The translations under genes and the position numbers were made by a program. The notes under the pieces are model-generated. The model was given only the letters and a program-made list of their open reading frames with translations, did not search any database and was not told the origin of the DNA. A stretch of 64,000 bases of DNA from Schaalia sp. lx-260 (lineage in GTDB: Bacteria; Actinomycetota; Actinomycetes; Actinomycetales; Actinomycetaceae): the NCBI RefSeq assembly GCF_021083645.1, contig NZ_JAJNRQ010000005.1, forward strand, positions 36,096 to 100,095. The letters run 5' to 3'. Shown here one piece after another: positions 10,078 through 20,484 of the stretch. The stretch's first letter is position 1. The number at the start of each line of letters is the position of its first letter.

Positions 10078-10505
10078 TTAATCTCCTACTCGCGCTGTAC
10101 TCACAAACTATTTCCATCTATCAATGGAACATCCCCATGCCACTTCACCATATATTGCTTGATGCTATTTATGCAGTATCTACGTTATCTGCGTTGCAGA
10201 CCTTTAATAATGTGTCACCACTGAAGTATCGTCATCGCTCCATCAGTAAAGCTATTTCGCATGTTTTTCTAACACATTCACGCAACCATGTGAGGCTCCT
10301 GGATCTGAACACCCACATCAGACGCTACTTTTCGACCAAGATTTTCGTTACGTGAATTTACAATAATGTCGTAGATTTCATCACTGAGTATTCTCCCGAG
10401 GGGGAACATGCTCTATCAGGTGAAATTCCTCCCCTACGGGCGCAGCGAGTACGTAAAACACCTCATATGCAAGAAAGATACTTCCCTCCCACACCTGATT
10501 CCTTT
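10078..10505. other. 428-base gap between yciO-like gene and rarA
   Basis: No recognised gene. On the minus strand a 43-codon ATG frame (10409-10278) begins MFPLGRILSDEIYDII. Its ribosome site is poor and I do not recognise it, so I do not call it a gene. A hairpin at 10395-10440 is listed separately. The rest is plain sequence, presumably holding the rarA promoter. Confidence 0.5.
10395..10440 (-). terminator. hairpin downstream of the yciO-like gene
   Basis: CCCGAGGGGGAA on the plus strand faces TTCCTCCCCTACGGG. The arms pair except for two bulged bases, around a loop of about 19 bases. It lies 66 bases past the stop of the minus-strand gene at 10506. There is no T run, so it may be a processing or stabilising hairpin rather than a classical terminator. 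Confidence 0.4.
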
Positions 10506-11123
10506 TTACGAAAATAAAGAAATATCTCCCGCACCAACACGGACAATTTCAACGCTCCCCGAAGTAAAATCCACCACTGTTGTCGGCTCGCTACTTCCGA
10601 CAGGCGCAGAAATCACAAGATCCACCTGATGCCCAATACGATCTTCCACCTCATAGCCATCACACAGCGGCTCTGTTTCTTCAGGCATAATGAGGGTTGA
10701 GCTTACCAGTGGCGCCCCATATGCGCGAAGAATTTCTTGCGTAATCACATGCTCAGGTAAACGTATCCCGACTGTGTGTTTCTTTTTATTGAGGGTCATA
10801 CGAGGAACTTCTTTAGTGCCACGAACAATAAAAGTATATGGTCCTGGTGTTAATGCCTTAATTGTTCGAAATTCAGAATTATCAAGGATGACAAGTTCAC
10901 CAATCTGAGCAAATGAATGACACAAAAGTGAAAAATTATGTTTATCGTCAAGACGACGAATCTGACGAATCAGATCCATACCGCTTTTATTTCCCAAAGC
11001 ACAGGCAATCGCATATCCCGAATCTGTGGGTAAAGCGATTGTCCCAGAATTTTTGAGTATTTCCACGGTTTGAGAGATAAAACGAGTCTGAGGATTTACT
11101 GGATGCATCTCAACGTACGACAT
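10506..11123 (-). CDS. YrdC/Sua5-domain protein, YciO type
   Basis: A 205-residue single-domain YrdC protein. The beginning MHPVNPQTRFISQTVEIL followed by LPTDSGYAIAC closely follows the E. coli YciO pattern. KHNFSLLCHS, PGPYTFIVRGTKEVP and VGIRLPEH are the conserved nucleotide/RNA-binding segments. True Sua5/TsaC enzymes make threonylcarbamoyl-AMP for tRNA t6A. YciO proteins have the fold, but their function is less clear, so I do not assign tsaC. An ATG six codons in is an alternative start. It is transcribed alone toward rarA. Confidence 0.88.
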   Translation of the reverse strand: MSYVEMHPVNPQTRFISQTVEILKNSGTIALPTDSGYAIACALGNKSGMDLIRQIRRLDDKHNFSLLCHSFAQIGELVILDNSEFRTIKALTPGPYTFIVRGTKEVPRMTLNKKKHTVGIRLPEHVITQEILRAYGAPLVSSTLIMPEETEPLCDGYEVEDRIGHQVDLVISAPVGSSEPTTVVDFTSGSVEIVRVGAGDISLFS

Positions 11124-11429
11124 ATATCCAGTGTGCCTCAGCTCTCTTCGTTTTGTCTGTTTTTCGCATACACATATCTGTTTCAGCTATCAATAAGGGC
11201 GTTCAAAAACACCTTCACTGGCGCGTCAGCAATCGCATCCACGAAGGACTTGAGGGCATGACCCCGATCCACTGTCGAAATCACGCCCTCACAGCCTAAA
11301 ACACAGATATGAGTAACAGCGTCCACATTCTAAGGGAACGCCTAGAACCGTGAAACCCTCCCATATTCATCTGTTACGGCTACGTGATGCCGGGCAGATG
11401 AAAAATGTGTCTGTCATATATCTGCACCG
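11124..11429. other. 306-base gap downstream of aspS
   Basis: I see no gene. CATCTG and CAGATG face each other across about 21 bases at 11370-11402. This is too weak to call a terminator, although it is in the right place for one after aspS. The yciO-like promoter must lie here, but I cannot define it. Confidence 0.4.
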
Positions 11430-13253
11430 TTACTCGGCAGATTCGTTAGGTGAGTTTTCCTGATTCTTTTCGCTTTCCTCACCGCGTTTCTTTGGTTTTG
11501 CATCCACACCTGCTTCTTTACGCTGTTGAGGCGTAATAGGGGCCGGTGCCTCTGTCAATGGGTCATAGCCACCACCAGACTTGGGGAATGCGATCACATC
11601 ACGAATTGAATCTGACTTTGTCAGCAAGGAAACAATACGATCCCAACCAAAAGCAATGCCACCATGAGGCGGTGCGCCATACTTGAAAGCATTCAAAAGG
11701 AAGCCGAATTGTTCTTGCGCTTCCTCAGTTCCAATACCCATCACATCAAAGACACGTTCTTGCACATCACGACGATGGATACGGATAGAACCGCCACCAA
11801 TTTCATTGCCATTACACACAATGTCGTAAGCGTAAGCCAAGGCATTACCGGGGTCTTGATCGAAAGTATCCAACCATTCAGGTTTCGGTGATGTGAAAGC
11901 ATGGTGTACTGCTGTCCATGCAGAGTGTCCCAAGGCAACATCACCTTCGGCTTCAGCATCACCTGTGGGCTTAAAGAGCGGTGCATCAACAACCCATGTG
12001 AAAGCCCAAGCATCCGGGTCAATCAGGTGGCATCGCTTACCGATTTCAAGTCGAGCAGCACCTAAAAGTTCCCGTGCAGGTGTAGGTGCTCCCGCAGCAA
12101 AGAAAATACAGTCTCCTGGCTGCGCGCCTGTCGCAGCTGCCAGACCTTCACGTTCGTTTTCTGTAATGTTCTTCGCAACAGGACCACCAAGAGTACCATC
12201 TTCGGCCACAGTGACATATGCCAGTCCTTTAGCGCCACGAGCTTTCGCCCATTCCTGCCACTTATCGAAAGTACGACGAGGCTGCGAGCCGCCTCCTGGC
12301 ATGACAACTGCACCGACATATGGGGCTTGGAATACACGGAAAGACGTGTCGCGGAAATACTCGGTCAGTTCTACAAGCTCATAACCAAAACGCAAATCAG
12401 GTTTATCTGAGCCATATTTTTCCATAGCCTCTGCGTAGGTTATACGCGGCAATGGTGTCGGTAAATCATAACCAATCAGTGCCCACACATTCTTCAGGAC
12501 ATCTTCAGCAACAGCAATGACATCATCTTGGTCAACGAAACTCATTTCAATGTCTAGCTGGGTAAATTCCGGCTGACGATCTGCACGAAAATCCTCATCA
12601 CGATAACAACGGGCGATTTGGAAGTAGCGTTCCATACCGGCCACCATCAGCATTTGTTTGAACAACTGCGGGGACTGCGGCAAAGCGTACCAAGAACCTG
12701 GAGATAGTCGCGCAGGAACAATAAAGTCACGAGCACCTTCAGGAGTAGAACGAGTCAGTGTAGGAGTCTCAATTTCAATAAATTTATGCTCATAAAGAGT
12801 ATCTCGGGCAGCTCGTGATACCTGTGAACGTAAACGTATGGCACGCTGCGCGCTTTCACGGCGCAAATCAAGATAGCGGTAACGTAAACGTGTTTCTTCA
12901 CCAACATTCGTATCTTCTGCATGTGCAGAAATTTGGAAAGGTAACGGTGCGCATGTATTGAGGATTTCAATGTCATCACCCATGATTTCAATGGCACCCG
13001 TTGAGATTTTTGTATTCTCATTTCCCTCAGGACGGGCCATTACTTCGCCAGTTACTTTCAGAACAAATTCTGTACGCAATTCGTGTGCAACTGACTCATC
13101 ACGAACAACAACTTGAACAATACCTGATGCATCACGCAAATCAACGAAAGCAACTCCTCCGTGATCGCGACGACGATCAACCCAACCAGTAAGGGTGACG
13201 GTCTGTCCAACAGATTCCAGTCCAAGTGAACCGATCTCATGTGTACGTAGCAC
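11430..13253 (-). CDS. aspS: aspartate-tRNA ligase
   Basis: Class II synthetase charging tRNA-Asp (probably also tRNA-Asn if the organism uses the amidotransferase route). I place the start at the GTG at 13253, giving 607 residues that begin [10 protein letters not shown], because AAGAAAGGAAAAACT precedes it. The longer upstream frame adds 16 residues unlike the family. The OB-fold anticodon domain includes [19 protein letters not shown], then the bacterial-type catalytic core with the GAD insertion and motif 3 GIAFGWDRI. The C-terminus is a charged, disordered tail. Confidence 0.97.
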   Translation of the reverse strand: MLRTHEIGSLGLESVGQTVTLTGWVDRRRDHGGVAFVDLRDASGIVQVVVRDESVAHELRTEFVLKVTGEVMARPEGNENTKISTGAIEIMGDDIEILNTCAPLPFQISAHAEDTNVGEETRLRYRYLDLRRESAQRAIRLRSQVSRAARDTLYEHKFIEIETPTLTRSTPEGARDFIVPARLSPGSWYALPQSPQLFKQMLMVAGMERYFQIARCYRDEDFRADRQPEFTQLDIEMSFVDQDDVIAVAEDVLKNVWALIGYDLPTPLPRITYAEAMEKYGSDKPDLRFGYELVELTEYFRDTSFRVFQAPYVGAVVMPGGGSQPRRTFDKWQEWAKARGAKGLAYVTVAEDGTLGGPVAKNITENEREGLAAATGAQPGDCIFFAAGAPTPARELLGAARLEIGKRCHLIDPDAWAFTWVVDAPLFKPTGDAEAEGDVALGHSAWTAVHHAFTSPKPEWLDTFDQDPGNALAYAYDIVCNGNEIGGGSIRIHRRDVQERVFDVMGIGTEEAQEQFGFLLNAFKYGAPPHGGIAFGWDRIVSLLTKSDSIRDVIAFPKSGGGYDPLTEAPAPITPQQRKEAGVDAKPKKRGEESEKNQENSPNESAE

Positions 13254-13512
13254 AGTTTTTCCTTTCTTCATTACCATCCGCGAGACAGGCGGCGGCAGCA
13301 CATATATTACGTTGCTTCAGGCTCATATCGCTAGGAGGACAGTATCTATGAACTTTCACATGCGCCTATCCTCTACTTTGCCTGCACGTATCTTCCATTT
13401 TTTGTGCACAGCATCAAGGAAATCTTTTTACCCGTCCGCCTTCACATGAGGATCTTTTTCACGTTTCTCAGCAGAATATGCATTTTTTTACAGTAAATGA
13501 AACAATCAACTC

Positions 13513-15003
13513 ATGCCTTTTTCTTCACATGATGATTCAGCGCGCCCATTAAACCCTCGGCACAATGACTCCTCACAAACAGAAAACAGGCAAAAAAACC
13601 TCAAAAATACAGAAATACATACTTCTGAGCATCAAACACAGAAAGTTGCATGGAATCGCCTAGAAATCATGCTGCTCGTTGGCTCTGTCATCCTCATTAC
13701 TTTGAATGCTTTCGAAGCATTAGCAACAACCACCGCTATGCCAACAGTTGTTCAAGAGCTTGGAGCACACACATGGTTTTCTGTTGCGACAGGTTCTGCT
13801 TTAGCTGCGCAGCTGTCAGCAACTGTCCTCGCCGGCGCGCTGAGTGACTCTCGTGGTCCTCGTTTTGTTCTCATACTCGGTATGGGCTTATTCGTCCTCG
13901 GTCTTACCTTATGCGCATTATCTGGGCATATTCTGCTTTTTGTCATCGGGCGGATTATTCAGGGCTGCGGTGGAGGTTTCGTTATTGTCCCCCTTTACGT
14001 CCTTATCGGCGCTCTCGTTCAGGACGTGCATCGACCTACCGTATTTGCAGGTTTTTCCTTAGCTTGGGTTTTACCTTCCCTTATCGGGCCAGGAATTGCC
14101 GGATGGGTAACAGGACATATCGGATGGCGGCCTGTATTTGGCGCAGTTCCTTTCTTGTGTTTGCTCGCTCTTTTTCCTCTTATTCAGGTTCTTCGTCACC
14201 TGAACACAGGTGAAAAACAGAAAAACCCTCTGCTTTTTTCTCTCACCCTCATGTCTTGTGGATGCGGGATAGGTGTTCTCGCCTTACAACTTTCGGGGGC
14301 CACCTCTGGTTTACTTTCTTACTTGCTTACCGTATTCGGTTTAGCGCTCACAATCGGTGTTCTCCCTCGTTTGCTTCCCCGCGGCACATGTCGCGCACGC
14401 TCAGGACTTCCTTCTTTAATTTTGACCCGTCTGCTCGCTATGGGAGCTGAAATGGGGGCAACAGCTTTCCTGCCGCTCTTGCTCCAGCATGTTCACGCTT
14501 GGTCAGCTGATGCCGCTTCCATCGCTGTTACTATTGGCGCAGTCTCCTGGGCAGCAGGATCCACCATTCAGTCACGTATCCGAAACCCGCGTTGGCGTGC
14601 TCGTTTACCTTTCGTCGGTACTCTTTTACTCAGTATCGGAGTTATCCCTTTCCTTGTTTTAGCGTGGCCAGGCGCTCCAATCTGGCCAGCGCTAGTGAGT
14701 TGGCTTTTTGCAGGGGCAGGTGTTGGCCTGATGCATTCAACTATTTCTGTCCTTGCTCTTGCTGTCACTCCACCTGAAAAACACGGAAAAGTCTCATCAT
14801 GGCTTCAAGTTGCTGATTCTGCTGGCGCAGCCGTTTTCATGGCAATTGCGTCATTAATTCTGGCACTATGGGGCACCCATATTCCCGTAGGTGGACCTGA
14901 GTATTTACCGGCATGCGTTTTACTGTTCGTTGTCAGTGTCAGTGCCACATGCGTAGCGTACCGTTTCCGAGCAGATACCGTTTCTGCTCTCCACCGCGCA
15001 TAG
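13513..15003 (+). CDS. MFS transporter, drug:H+ antiporter-like
   Basis: A 496-residue major facilitator with an unusually long hydrophilic N-terminus (1-45) and about 14 hydrophobic segments, as in the DHA2 group. ALSDSRGPR is the loop 2-3 motif and GRIIQGCGGGFVIVPLYV is motif C-like. It probably exports small hydrophobic compounds; the substrate cannot be told. No Shine-Dalgarno is obvious before the ATG. It is the only plus-strand gene between 1 and 35 kb and is divergent from aspS, so the 259-base gap holds both promoters. Confidence 0.88.
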   Translation: MPFSSHDDSARPLNPRHNDSSQTENRQKNLKNTEIHTSEHQTQKVAWNRLEIMLLVGSVILITLNAFEALATTTAMPTVVQELGAHTWFSVATGSALAAQLSATVLAGALSDSRGPRFVLILGMGLFVLGLTLCALSGHILLFVIGRIIQGCGGGFVIVPLYVLIGALVQDVHRPTVFAGFSLAWVLPSLIGPGIAGWVTGHIGWRPVFGAVPFLCLLALFPLIQVLRHLNTGEKQKNPLLFSLTLMSCGCGIGVLALQLSGATSGLLSYLLTVFGLALTIGVLPRLLPRGTCRARSGLPSLILTRLLAMGAEMGATAFLPLLLQHVHAWSADAASIAVTIGAVSWAAGSTIQSRIRNPRWRARLPFVGTLLLSIGVIPFLVLAWPGAPIWPALVSWLFAGAGVGLMHSTISVLALAVTPPEKHGKVSSWLQVADSAGAAVFMAIASLILALWGTHIPVGGPEYLPACVLLFVVSVSATCVAYRFRADTVSALHRA

Positions 15004-15032
15004 CGGCGTATCCCTACCCTCACCCTCAACAC

Positions 15033-15071
15033 GAAAGTGCCGCATAGCGCTGATACGCGAAGCGACACTTC
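15033..15071. terminator. possible bidirectional terminator between convergent genes
   Basis: GAAAGTGCCGC and GCGACACTTC form an imperfect hairpin with an 18-base loop in the 123-base gap between the plus-strand MFS gene and the minus-strand helicase. T runs are poor on both sides, so the assignment rests mainly on position. Confidence 0.35.
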
Positions 15072-15126
15072 CGTTCCCATCCTCACAAAGGCGAGAGATG
15101 ATTTTTAAGGTAGAGAGGTATATCTG

Positions 15127-17316
15127 TCAGCGTGAACGACCGCGCGAAGAACCAAAACGACGATCTCCACGAGATGAATACTTCTCGCCCGCTAAGCGAT
15201 CACGCCGCTCAGACCTGTCGTAGCGCCCATCACGCCGATCAAAATTGGATCCTTTTTCACCACGGTACCCACGCTCAGACCTATCATGGCGACCACGCTC
15301 TGAGTACTCTCGACTTTCACCGCGGCGCCCACGTTCGCCTCGTGAAGAATGACGTTCTGTATCAAAATGACGAGCAGATTGCGGACCTTCATCCTCACGG
15401 ATACGTAAAGCACGACCTGACACACGGGCTTTTGCGATTCGCCCCAAGGCGGATGATGAAACGTCGCCAGCAATCTCAACCAAAGAGAAAGTCGGGTAGA
15501 TTTCAATGTTACCGATATCGGAACCTGCTAAACCGCCTTCACCTGTAATAGCACCCACAATAGCGCCTGGTTTTACGCGGTCTTTTTTGCCTACTTCTAC
15601 ACGGTAGCGTCGCCCTGTCCCAGATAGCGCACGAGCGCCACCGCGACGGCGTGCTCCATCTTTACCACCTTTAAGGGGACGATCTTTATCGCGTCCCACT
15701 TCAAAAACAGCTCCAACAAATTCGCCGGCCTCATCTACTTCTTCTTCACGGCGAATACGACCATCACCGCGACGGTCTTTACGCACACGAGGTTCTGGCC
15801 CTTCATCGCCTACTGCTTGAGCTAACAAAACAGCTGCAATATCAGAGACATCCAATTCAGTAGCGTCATGTATTTCATTCAGTAAGGAGTAGTACAAATC
15901 TAAACGTCCACGTTCAATACGTGTATTCACGGTATCGAGGATACGGCGGGCACGAAATTCTGATACAGCCACTGGCGAAGGTATCTGCACTTCTTGCATC
16001 GGGGTCCCTGTTAGCCGTTCAATACGACGCAAACGCCCGTGCTCACGCGGAGTAAAAAATGTCAGGGAACGACCTTCACGCCCTGCTCGACCTGTACGAC
16101 CAATACGGTGCACATAGGCCTCAGGTTCACGTGGCACATCAAAGTTCACCACGAGTCCGATACGTTCCACATCGAGGCCACGTGCAGCAACATCGGTGGC
16201 AACAAGAACGTCAAGGGAACCATTTTTTAATCGTTCAACCATGCGTTCACGCTCAGTTTGCGCTACATCGCCGCTAATCCCTGCTGCACGGAAACCGCGT
16301 CCAGAAAGCTCTAAAGAGATTTCTTCTACGTCCATACGAGTACGCACAAATACAATGGCAGCATCGGCGTCTTCATGAGCCATATTCTGTGTGCGGGTCG
16401 CAAGAACACGAGCCAATGCGCCGATCTTATGTTTGTAGGGAACGACCGCGTAGGTCTGTTCAATGGTGTCCACTGTGGATGATTCTTCTGACACAGCGAT
16501 ACGCAAAGGATTATTGAGGTGCGTCTGTGCGACTCGCTCAATAGCTGCGGGCATTGTGGCGGAAAATAAGGCTGTTAATCGTTCGTCGGGAACAGATTCC
16601 GCGATGGTTTCTACATCTTCTGCAAAACCCATGCGCAGCATTTCATCAGCTTCGTCAAGCACGAGCATACGAACGAAAGATAGGTCTAAAGCACCTTTTT
16701 CAATCAGATCAATGACACGTCCCGGAGTGCCCACAACAACTTGCGCACCGCGTTTTAATGCGCCAATTTGTGGCCCATAAGCAGATCCGCCGTACACGGG
16801 AACAATATCTAAACCACGTGTCATTGAAGCAAAGGATTCAATGGCTTGCGCTGATTGCATGGCAAGTTCACGTGTCGGCGCAAGGACAAGTGCTTGAACA
16901 GCTTTCTCATCAGCGTCTACTACTGAAAGTAAAGGCAAACCGAAGGCAGCAGTTTTTCCCGTACCGGTTTGCGCGATTCCAACAACATCGCGCATACGCA
17001 TAAGGGCTGGAATAGCTTCAGCCTGGATTGGTGTCGGGGTCACATATCCCATACGTGTAATTGCTGAAAGGAGTTCATCCGGTAATCCGAGATCAGCAAA
17101 AGCAGGGCCTGCTTGATTTTGTGTTTCATCTTCTGTGAGGTCGTTTTCGTCCTCATCTTCATCGAAAAGTTCTTCATCAATGACTGTATCGTCATTTTCA
17201 TACTCGTGGAATTCAGTATTTTCGAGGTGTTCCTCGTCAGCGGATTCCATCATTTCATCCATATCGACAGTATTTTTTTCGTCGAATAGTTCCAGATCTT
17301 GATCTGTAGTAGGCAC
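15127..17316 (-). CDS. DEAD-box RNA helicase, CsdA/DeaD type
   Basis: ATP-dependent RNA helicase for ribosome assembly and mRNA turnover. The first 67 residues are strongly acidic. The helicase core follows: AQTGTGKTAAFGLP (about 115), PTRELA, TPGRVIDLI, DEAD (about 223), SAT and HRIGRTGRAGREG. A DbpA-like RNA-binding domain (RYRVEVGKKDRVKPGAIVGAI) lies near 590-660. The last 70 residues are rich in Arg, Gly and Ser (RGERGRRGE and similar). The start is GTG after AGAGGATATTT. At 729 residues it is long because of both tails. Confidence 0.94.
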   Translation of the reverse strand: MPTTDQDLELFDEKNTVDMDEMMESADEEHLENTEFHEYENDDTVIDEELFDEDEDENDLTEDETQNQAGPAFADLGLPDELLSAITRMGYVTPTPIQAEAIPALMRMRDVVGIAQTGTGKTAAFGLPLLSVVDADEKAVQALVLAPTRELAMQSAQAIESFASMTRGLDIVPVYGGSAYGPQIGALKRGAQVVVGTPGRVIDLIEKGALDLSFVRMLVLDEADEMLRMGFAEDVETIAESVPDERLTALFSATMPAAIERVAQTHLNNPLRIAVSEESSTVDTIEQTYAVVPYKHKIGALARVLATRTQNMAHEDADAAIVFVRTRMDVEEISLELSGRGFRAAGISGDVAQTERERMVERLKNGSLDVLVATDVAARGLDVERIGLVVNFDVPREPEAYVHRIGRTGRAGREGRSLTFFTPREHGRLRRIERLTGTPMQEVQIPSPVAVSEFRARRILDTVNTRIERGRLDLYYSLLNEIHDATELDVSDIAAVLLAQAVGDEGPEPRVRKDRRGDGRIRREEEVDEAGEFVGAVFEVGRDKDRPLKGGKDGARRRGGARALSGTGRRYRVEVGKKDRVKPGAIVGAITGEGGLAGSDIGNIEIYPTFSLVEIAGDVSSSALGRIAKARVSGRALRIREDEGPQSARHFDTERHSSRGERGRRGESREYSERGRHDRSERGYRGEKGSNFDRRDGRYDRSERRDRLAGEKYSSRGDRRFGSSRGRSR

Positions 17317-17588
17317 AAATATCCTCTGTATGTGTCAGTGTTTTTTCGAAGTCCAGCAAAAGCAAGACCGGGTCAATAGGTGACCTTCAGCGCGGCCTTC
17401 ACTTCTTGCACAACAACACTGGCTTTGCCAGATACCATCACAAAAGGCTGCGCCTCATCGCCATATAAGCCTAGCCTCTGCTTACCGCAAAGCTGTCACA
17501 AAATGCGGTGAATTGCCTCACCGTCATTGATATAGCTCATATTTTCCCGTTTTTACGGGTGAAAAATTATCTGCATGAAGTTGACTTA

Positions 17589-18917
17589 TCACGTATGCGG
17601 GAAGTCTTTTTCCTGTGTTTTCCCTTGTCGTGATGTGAGGGCTAGCGTTATATGCAGTGCCACGATGAAAAGACCTGCTGCGCATGCAATTGCGGGGGCA
17701 CGGTATAAGGTTTTGGCGATATATCCTGTTGCGGCGCTTCCTGCAGATACTCCAAGGACCACACACGTTGCTCCTATAGTCATTGCACTTGTGACCCACC
17801 CGCGTGTTGATAAGCGTTCAACACTGGCATATGCGCTGACAAGAACTGTACCGACTCCCATACCGATACATAAAATGAGCAACAGGATAATGCTGTCTGC
17901 AGGAAGGAACGCTATAGAGGCCTCTCCCAGAGCGATTATGAGGCCTCCTGCAATAAATTTTGTGCGTGAGCGTATTCCCAGGGCTGGAATTAAAAAACCT
18001 GCACATGCTGATGTCAGTCCCATAGCACCGTAGATAGGTCCAGTAAGAATCTGTGTATCACGTGCGGTATGAATCGCTGTCAAAGCTGTTTGTGTGCTAC
18101 CGAAAACCATGCCGACGCATATGATGCTGGCAAAATAAGGGGTAAGTTGCAGCCATGGCATAGGTGCTTTTAATCCATTGGTTACAGGAAGGTCAGCGGA
18201 AGTGATGCTGGTACTTTGCGAATCATATTGAGGATTTCCCGTGGTTTTATTCGCATGTTTTGTTGAGTATCCATTAGGAGCCCACATTGATCGATGGATT
18301 GCAAGCCAGAAAATGAAAAAACCTTCACCAATTAGTGTCATCACTGCGAGGATGGCAACTGTGTGTAGCGGACCGCATAAGGTTACAAGCAGGCCCGATA
18401 CTGTGGGGCCAAAAACGAAAGATAACTCGTCAATAGCTGTTTCATATCCCATTGCTGTGCGGATTAAACGAGGATGCTCAACCGTTTCAGCGCGTGTATG
18501 TGCAAGATCAGACCATAATGCGCGAGCAATAGAACCGATTTGCGGATTCGCCATGCCGACAAGAGCGGCTGCACATAAAAGAAGAACATCTGACATATGC
18601 CAGCCAATAGCACACCATAGAAGCATTAAAGCCAGAAGTTGAATGATTAAAGCAGCCGATATGACTCGTAAAGGGCCTTTCTGATCCGCAAGTCGCCCAA
18701 TAATTGGAGCTCCGCAAGCTGTACCAATACCGATCATTGCAACGGTCATTCCAGCTAACCCTAAATTGTGTACCGCTGTTGTTACGACCAGTAAGATTCC
18801 CAGTTGAATCATCGCTGCAGGTAAACGGCCGATAGCGGCGCTCAAGAGAAAAGATGGACCGCTCGCGCGTATGAGAATAGCAAGACCAGATGAACGTGTG
18901 TGGGATTTTTCGGGCAT
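17589..18917 (-). CDS. MFS transporter
   Basis: A 442-residue protein with about 12 hydrophobic segments and a hydrophilic loop between halves (about 222-245). RLADQKGPLRV resembles the loop 2-3 motif. It resembles actinobacterial efflux permeases of unknown substrate. The ATG has AAAGGCG upstream. It lies downstream of hisS in the same direction with a 132-base gap containing a dyad at 18948-18975, so it probably has its own promoter. Confidence 0.85.
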   Translation of the reverse strand: MPEKSHTRSSGLAILIRASGPSFLLSAAIGRLPAAMIQLGILLVVTTAVHNLGLAGMTVAMIGIGTACGAPIIGRLADQKGPLRVISAALIIQLLALMLLWCAIGWHMSDVLLLCAAALVGMANPQIGSIARALWSDLAHTRAETVEHPRLIRTAMGYETAIDELSFVFGPTVSGLLVTLCGPLHTVAILAVMTLIGEGFFIFWLAIHRSMWAPNGYSTKHANKTTGNPQYDSQSTSITSADLPVTNGLKAPMPWLQLTPYFASIICVGMVFGSTQTALTAIHTARDTQILTGPIYGAMGLTSACAGFLIPALGIRSRTKFIAGGLIIALGEASIAFLPADSIILLLILCIGMGVGTVLVSAYASVERLSTRGWVTSAMTIGATCVVLGVSAGSAATGYIAKTLYRAPAIACAAGLFIVALHITLALTSRQGKTQEKDFPHT

Positions 18918-18947
18918 TGGCTACGCCTTTCATATATGCCGCTGGCG

Positions 18948-18975
18948 GAGTGCACGCCCGACCTCACATGCACTC
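18948..18975 (-). promoter_or_regulatory. inverted repeat upstream of the MFS gene
   Basis: GAGTGCA and TGCACTC are perfect 7-bp arms separated by 14 bases, 31-58 bases before the MFS start. On the plus strand the dyad is followed by TTTTT, but no plus-strand gene ends here. An operator for an unlinked repressor is therefore as likely as a terminator. Confidence 0.35.
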
Positions 18976-19049
18976 TTTTTCCCACTGATTTGAGCTTTAC
19001 ATCGCAAAATATCTGCAGATACATATGCTCCGTTTGTCTCACGCACCTG

Positions 19050-20402
19050 TCAGTTCACTGGTAATACGCGAGGGTGGAGGTCGCAAGGCTGCGGCTCCCA
19101 CTGTTCAATGTCAGCAGCACTTTGTTCGCCCGTACGAATATCTTTCACCGTATCAGGTTCACCGTCGTTACCTGGGAACCATACAAATGGTATCCCCCGT
19201 TTATCAGCATACTTAATTTGCTTACCAAATTTTGCTGCCTGCGGTGCAACATCCGCGCTGATTCCTCGTTCACGCAAGCCAGATGCAATAGCGTCACTAC
19301 GGAAACGATCAGTTTCATCATTGACTGCAACAAGAACAACAGTAGGCACTCGACGTGTTGCACGGACCATCGGAGCTGACAGCATACGCGAGACTAAACG
19401 CGACACTCCAACTGACATTCCCACGCCCGGGTACACGCGTTTCCCATCTTTAGCCAAGGAATCGTAGCGACCGCCTGAACAAATTGAACCTAAATCTTCG
19501 TGCCCAACCACAACGGTTTCATAAACACTACCCGTGTAATAATCCAAACCGCGTGCAATTTTCAGATTCGCTTCAATGACCCCAGGTAAACGCTGCCCAG
19601 CAATTTCCAGTAGTTCACACAGCTGTGTTAAACCTTCGTCAAGTAAATCATTGGAAAGACACAATTCATTGACTTGCTGACGTACAGATTGAGGATCTTC
19701 TCCTGTAATAGAAGCCATGCGCAATAAAACATCAGTCTGCTCGGAAGTGATACCAACTTTGACGAGTTCCTCACGCACTCCTTCAGGACCAATTTTGTCT
19801 AATTTATCGAGGCCACGTAAGGCAGCTTCAATATCTGTCACGCCTAAAGATTCACATACGCCTTGAACGATTTTACGATTATTCACCATCATGCGAACAG
19901 GCGGAATTGGCAGTGAAGAAAGCGCCTGACCCATTATCAGTGGCGCTTCCACCTCAAAATGAAAAGGCAGCTCCCCTAGTCCCACGATATCTATATCTGC
20001 TTGCGTGAACTCACGGAATCGTCCTTCTTGAGGGCGTTCGCCTCGCCACACTTTCTGAATTTGGTACCGCTTAAAAGGGAAATCTAATTCATTAGCATTT
20101 TCAACGACATACCGAGCAAAAGGAACTGTCAAGTCAAAGTGCAATCCCATACGTCGCTCACGTGAGGAGACCCGTTCACCGTTTTCAGCAGCTTTCAGAG
20201 CTTGCAGTCGCTCTAAAACATAAATTTCTTTTGAGGTTTCGCCTTTTGCTTCCAGTTGCTCAAGGGTTTCAACGGCACGAGTTTCAATCCCCGCAAAACC
20301 ATGTAGTTCAAAAACGCGGCGAAGGTGATCGAGGACGTATTGTTCAACGATGCGTCCTTCGGGGAGCCATTCGGGAAAACCTGAAAGAGAAGTACGTGCC
20401 AT
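19050..20402 (-). CDS. hisS: histidine-tRNA ligase
   Basis: Class II synthetase charging tRNA-His. The 450 residues contain motif 1 near FPEWLPEGRIVEQYV, FDLTVPFARYVVEN (motif 2 region), the histidine-A motif GLDYYTGSVYE and motif 3 GVGMSVGVSRLVSRML. The C-terminal anticodon-binding domain is intact. The ATG follows AATAGGAAA. It lies downstream of the metallo-hydrolase in the conserved rel-to-hisS actinobacterial order. Confidence 0.97.
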   Translation of the reverse strand: MARTSLSGFPEWLPEGRIVEQYVLDHLRRVFELHGFAGIETRAVETLEQLEAKGETSKEIYVLERLQALKAAENGERVSSRERRMGLHFDLTVPFARYVVENANELDFPFKRYQIQKVWRGERPQEGRFREFTQADIDIVGLGELPFHFEVEAPLIMGQALSSLPIPPVRMMVNNRKIVQGVCESLGVTDIEAALRGLDKLDKIGPEGVREELVKVGITSEQTDVLLRMASITGEDPQSVRQQVNELCLSNDLLDEGLTQLCELLEIAGQRLPGVIEANLKIARGLDYYTGSVYETVVVGHEDLGSICSGGRYDSLAKDGKRVYPGVGMSVGVSRLVSRMLSAPMVRATRRVPTVVLVAVNDETDRFRSDAIASGLRERGISADVAPQAAKFGKQIKYADKRGIPFVWFPGNDGEPDTVKDIRTGEQSAADIEQWEPQPCDLHPRVLPVN

Positions 20403-20484
20403 TTTCCTATTGTTTCACGGGATACAGGTGCTTTTCCATTCCAATGCGCATATCAACACACAGAAAAGCACGACGAATAAATAT

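Noticed and set aside
10408..10629. Plus-strand 73-codon frame
   Set aside because: It runs antisense into the yciO-like gene, and the hairpin at 10395-10440 lies across its start.
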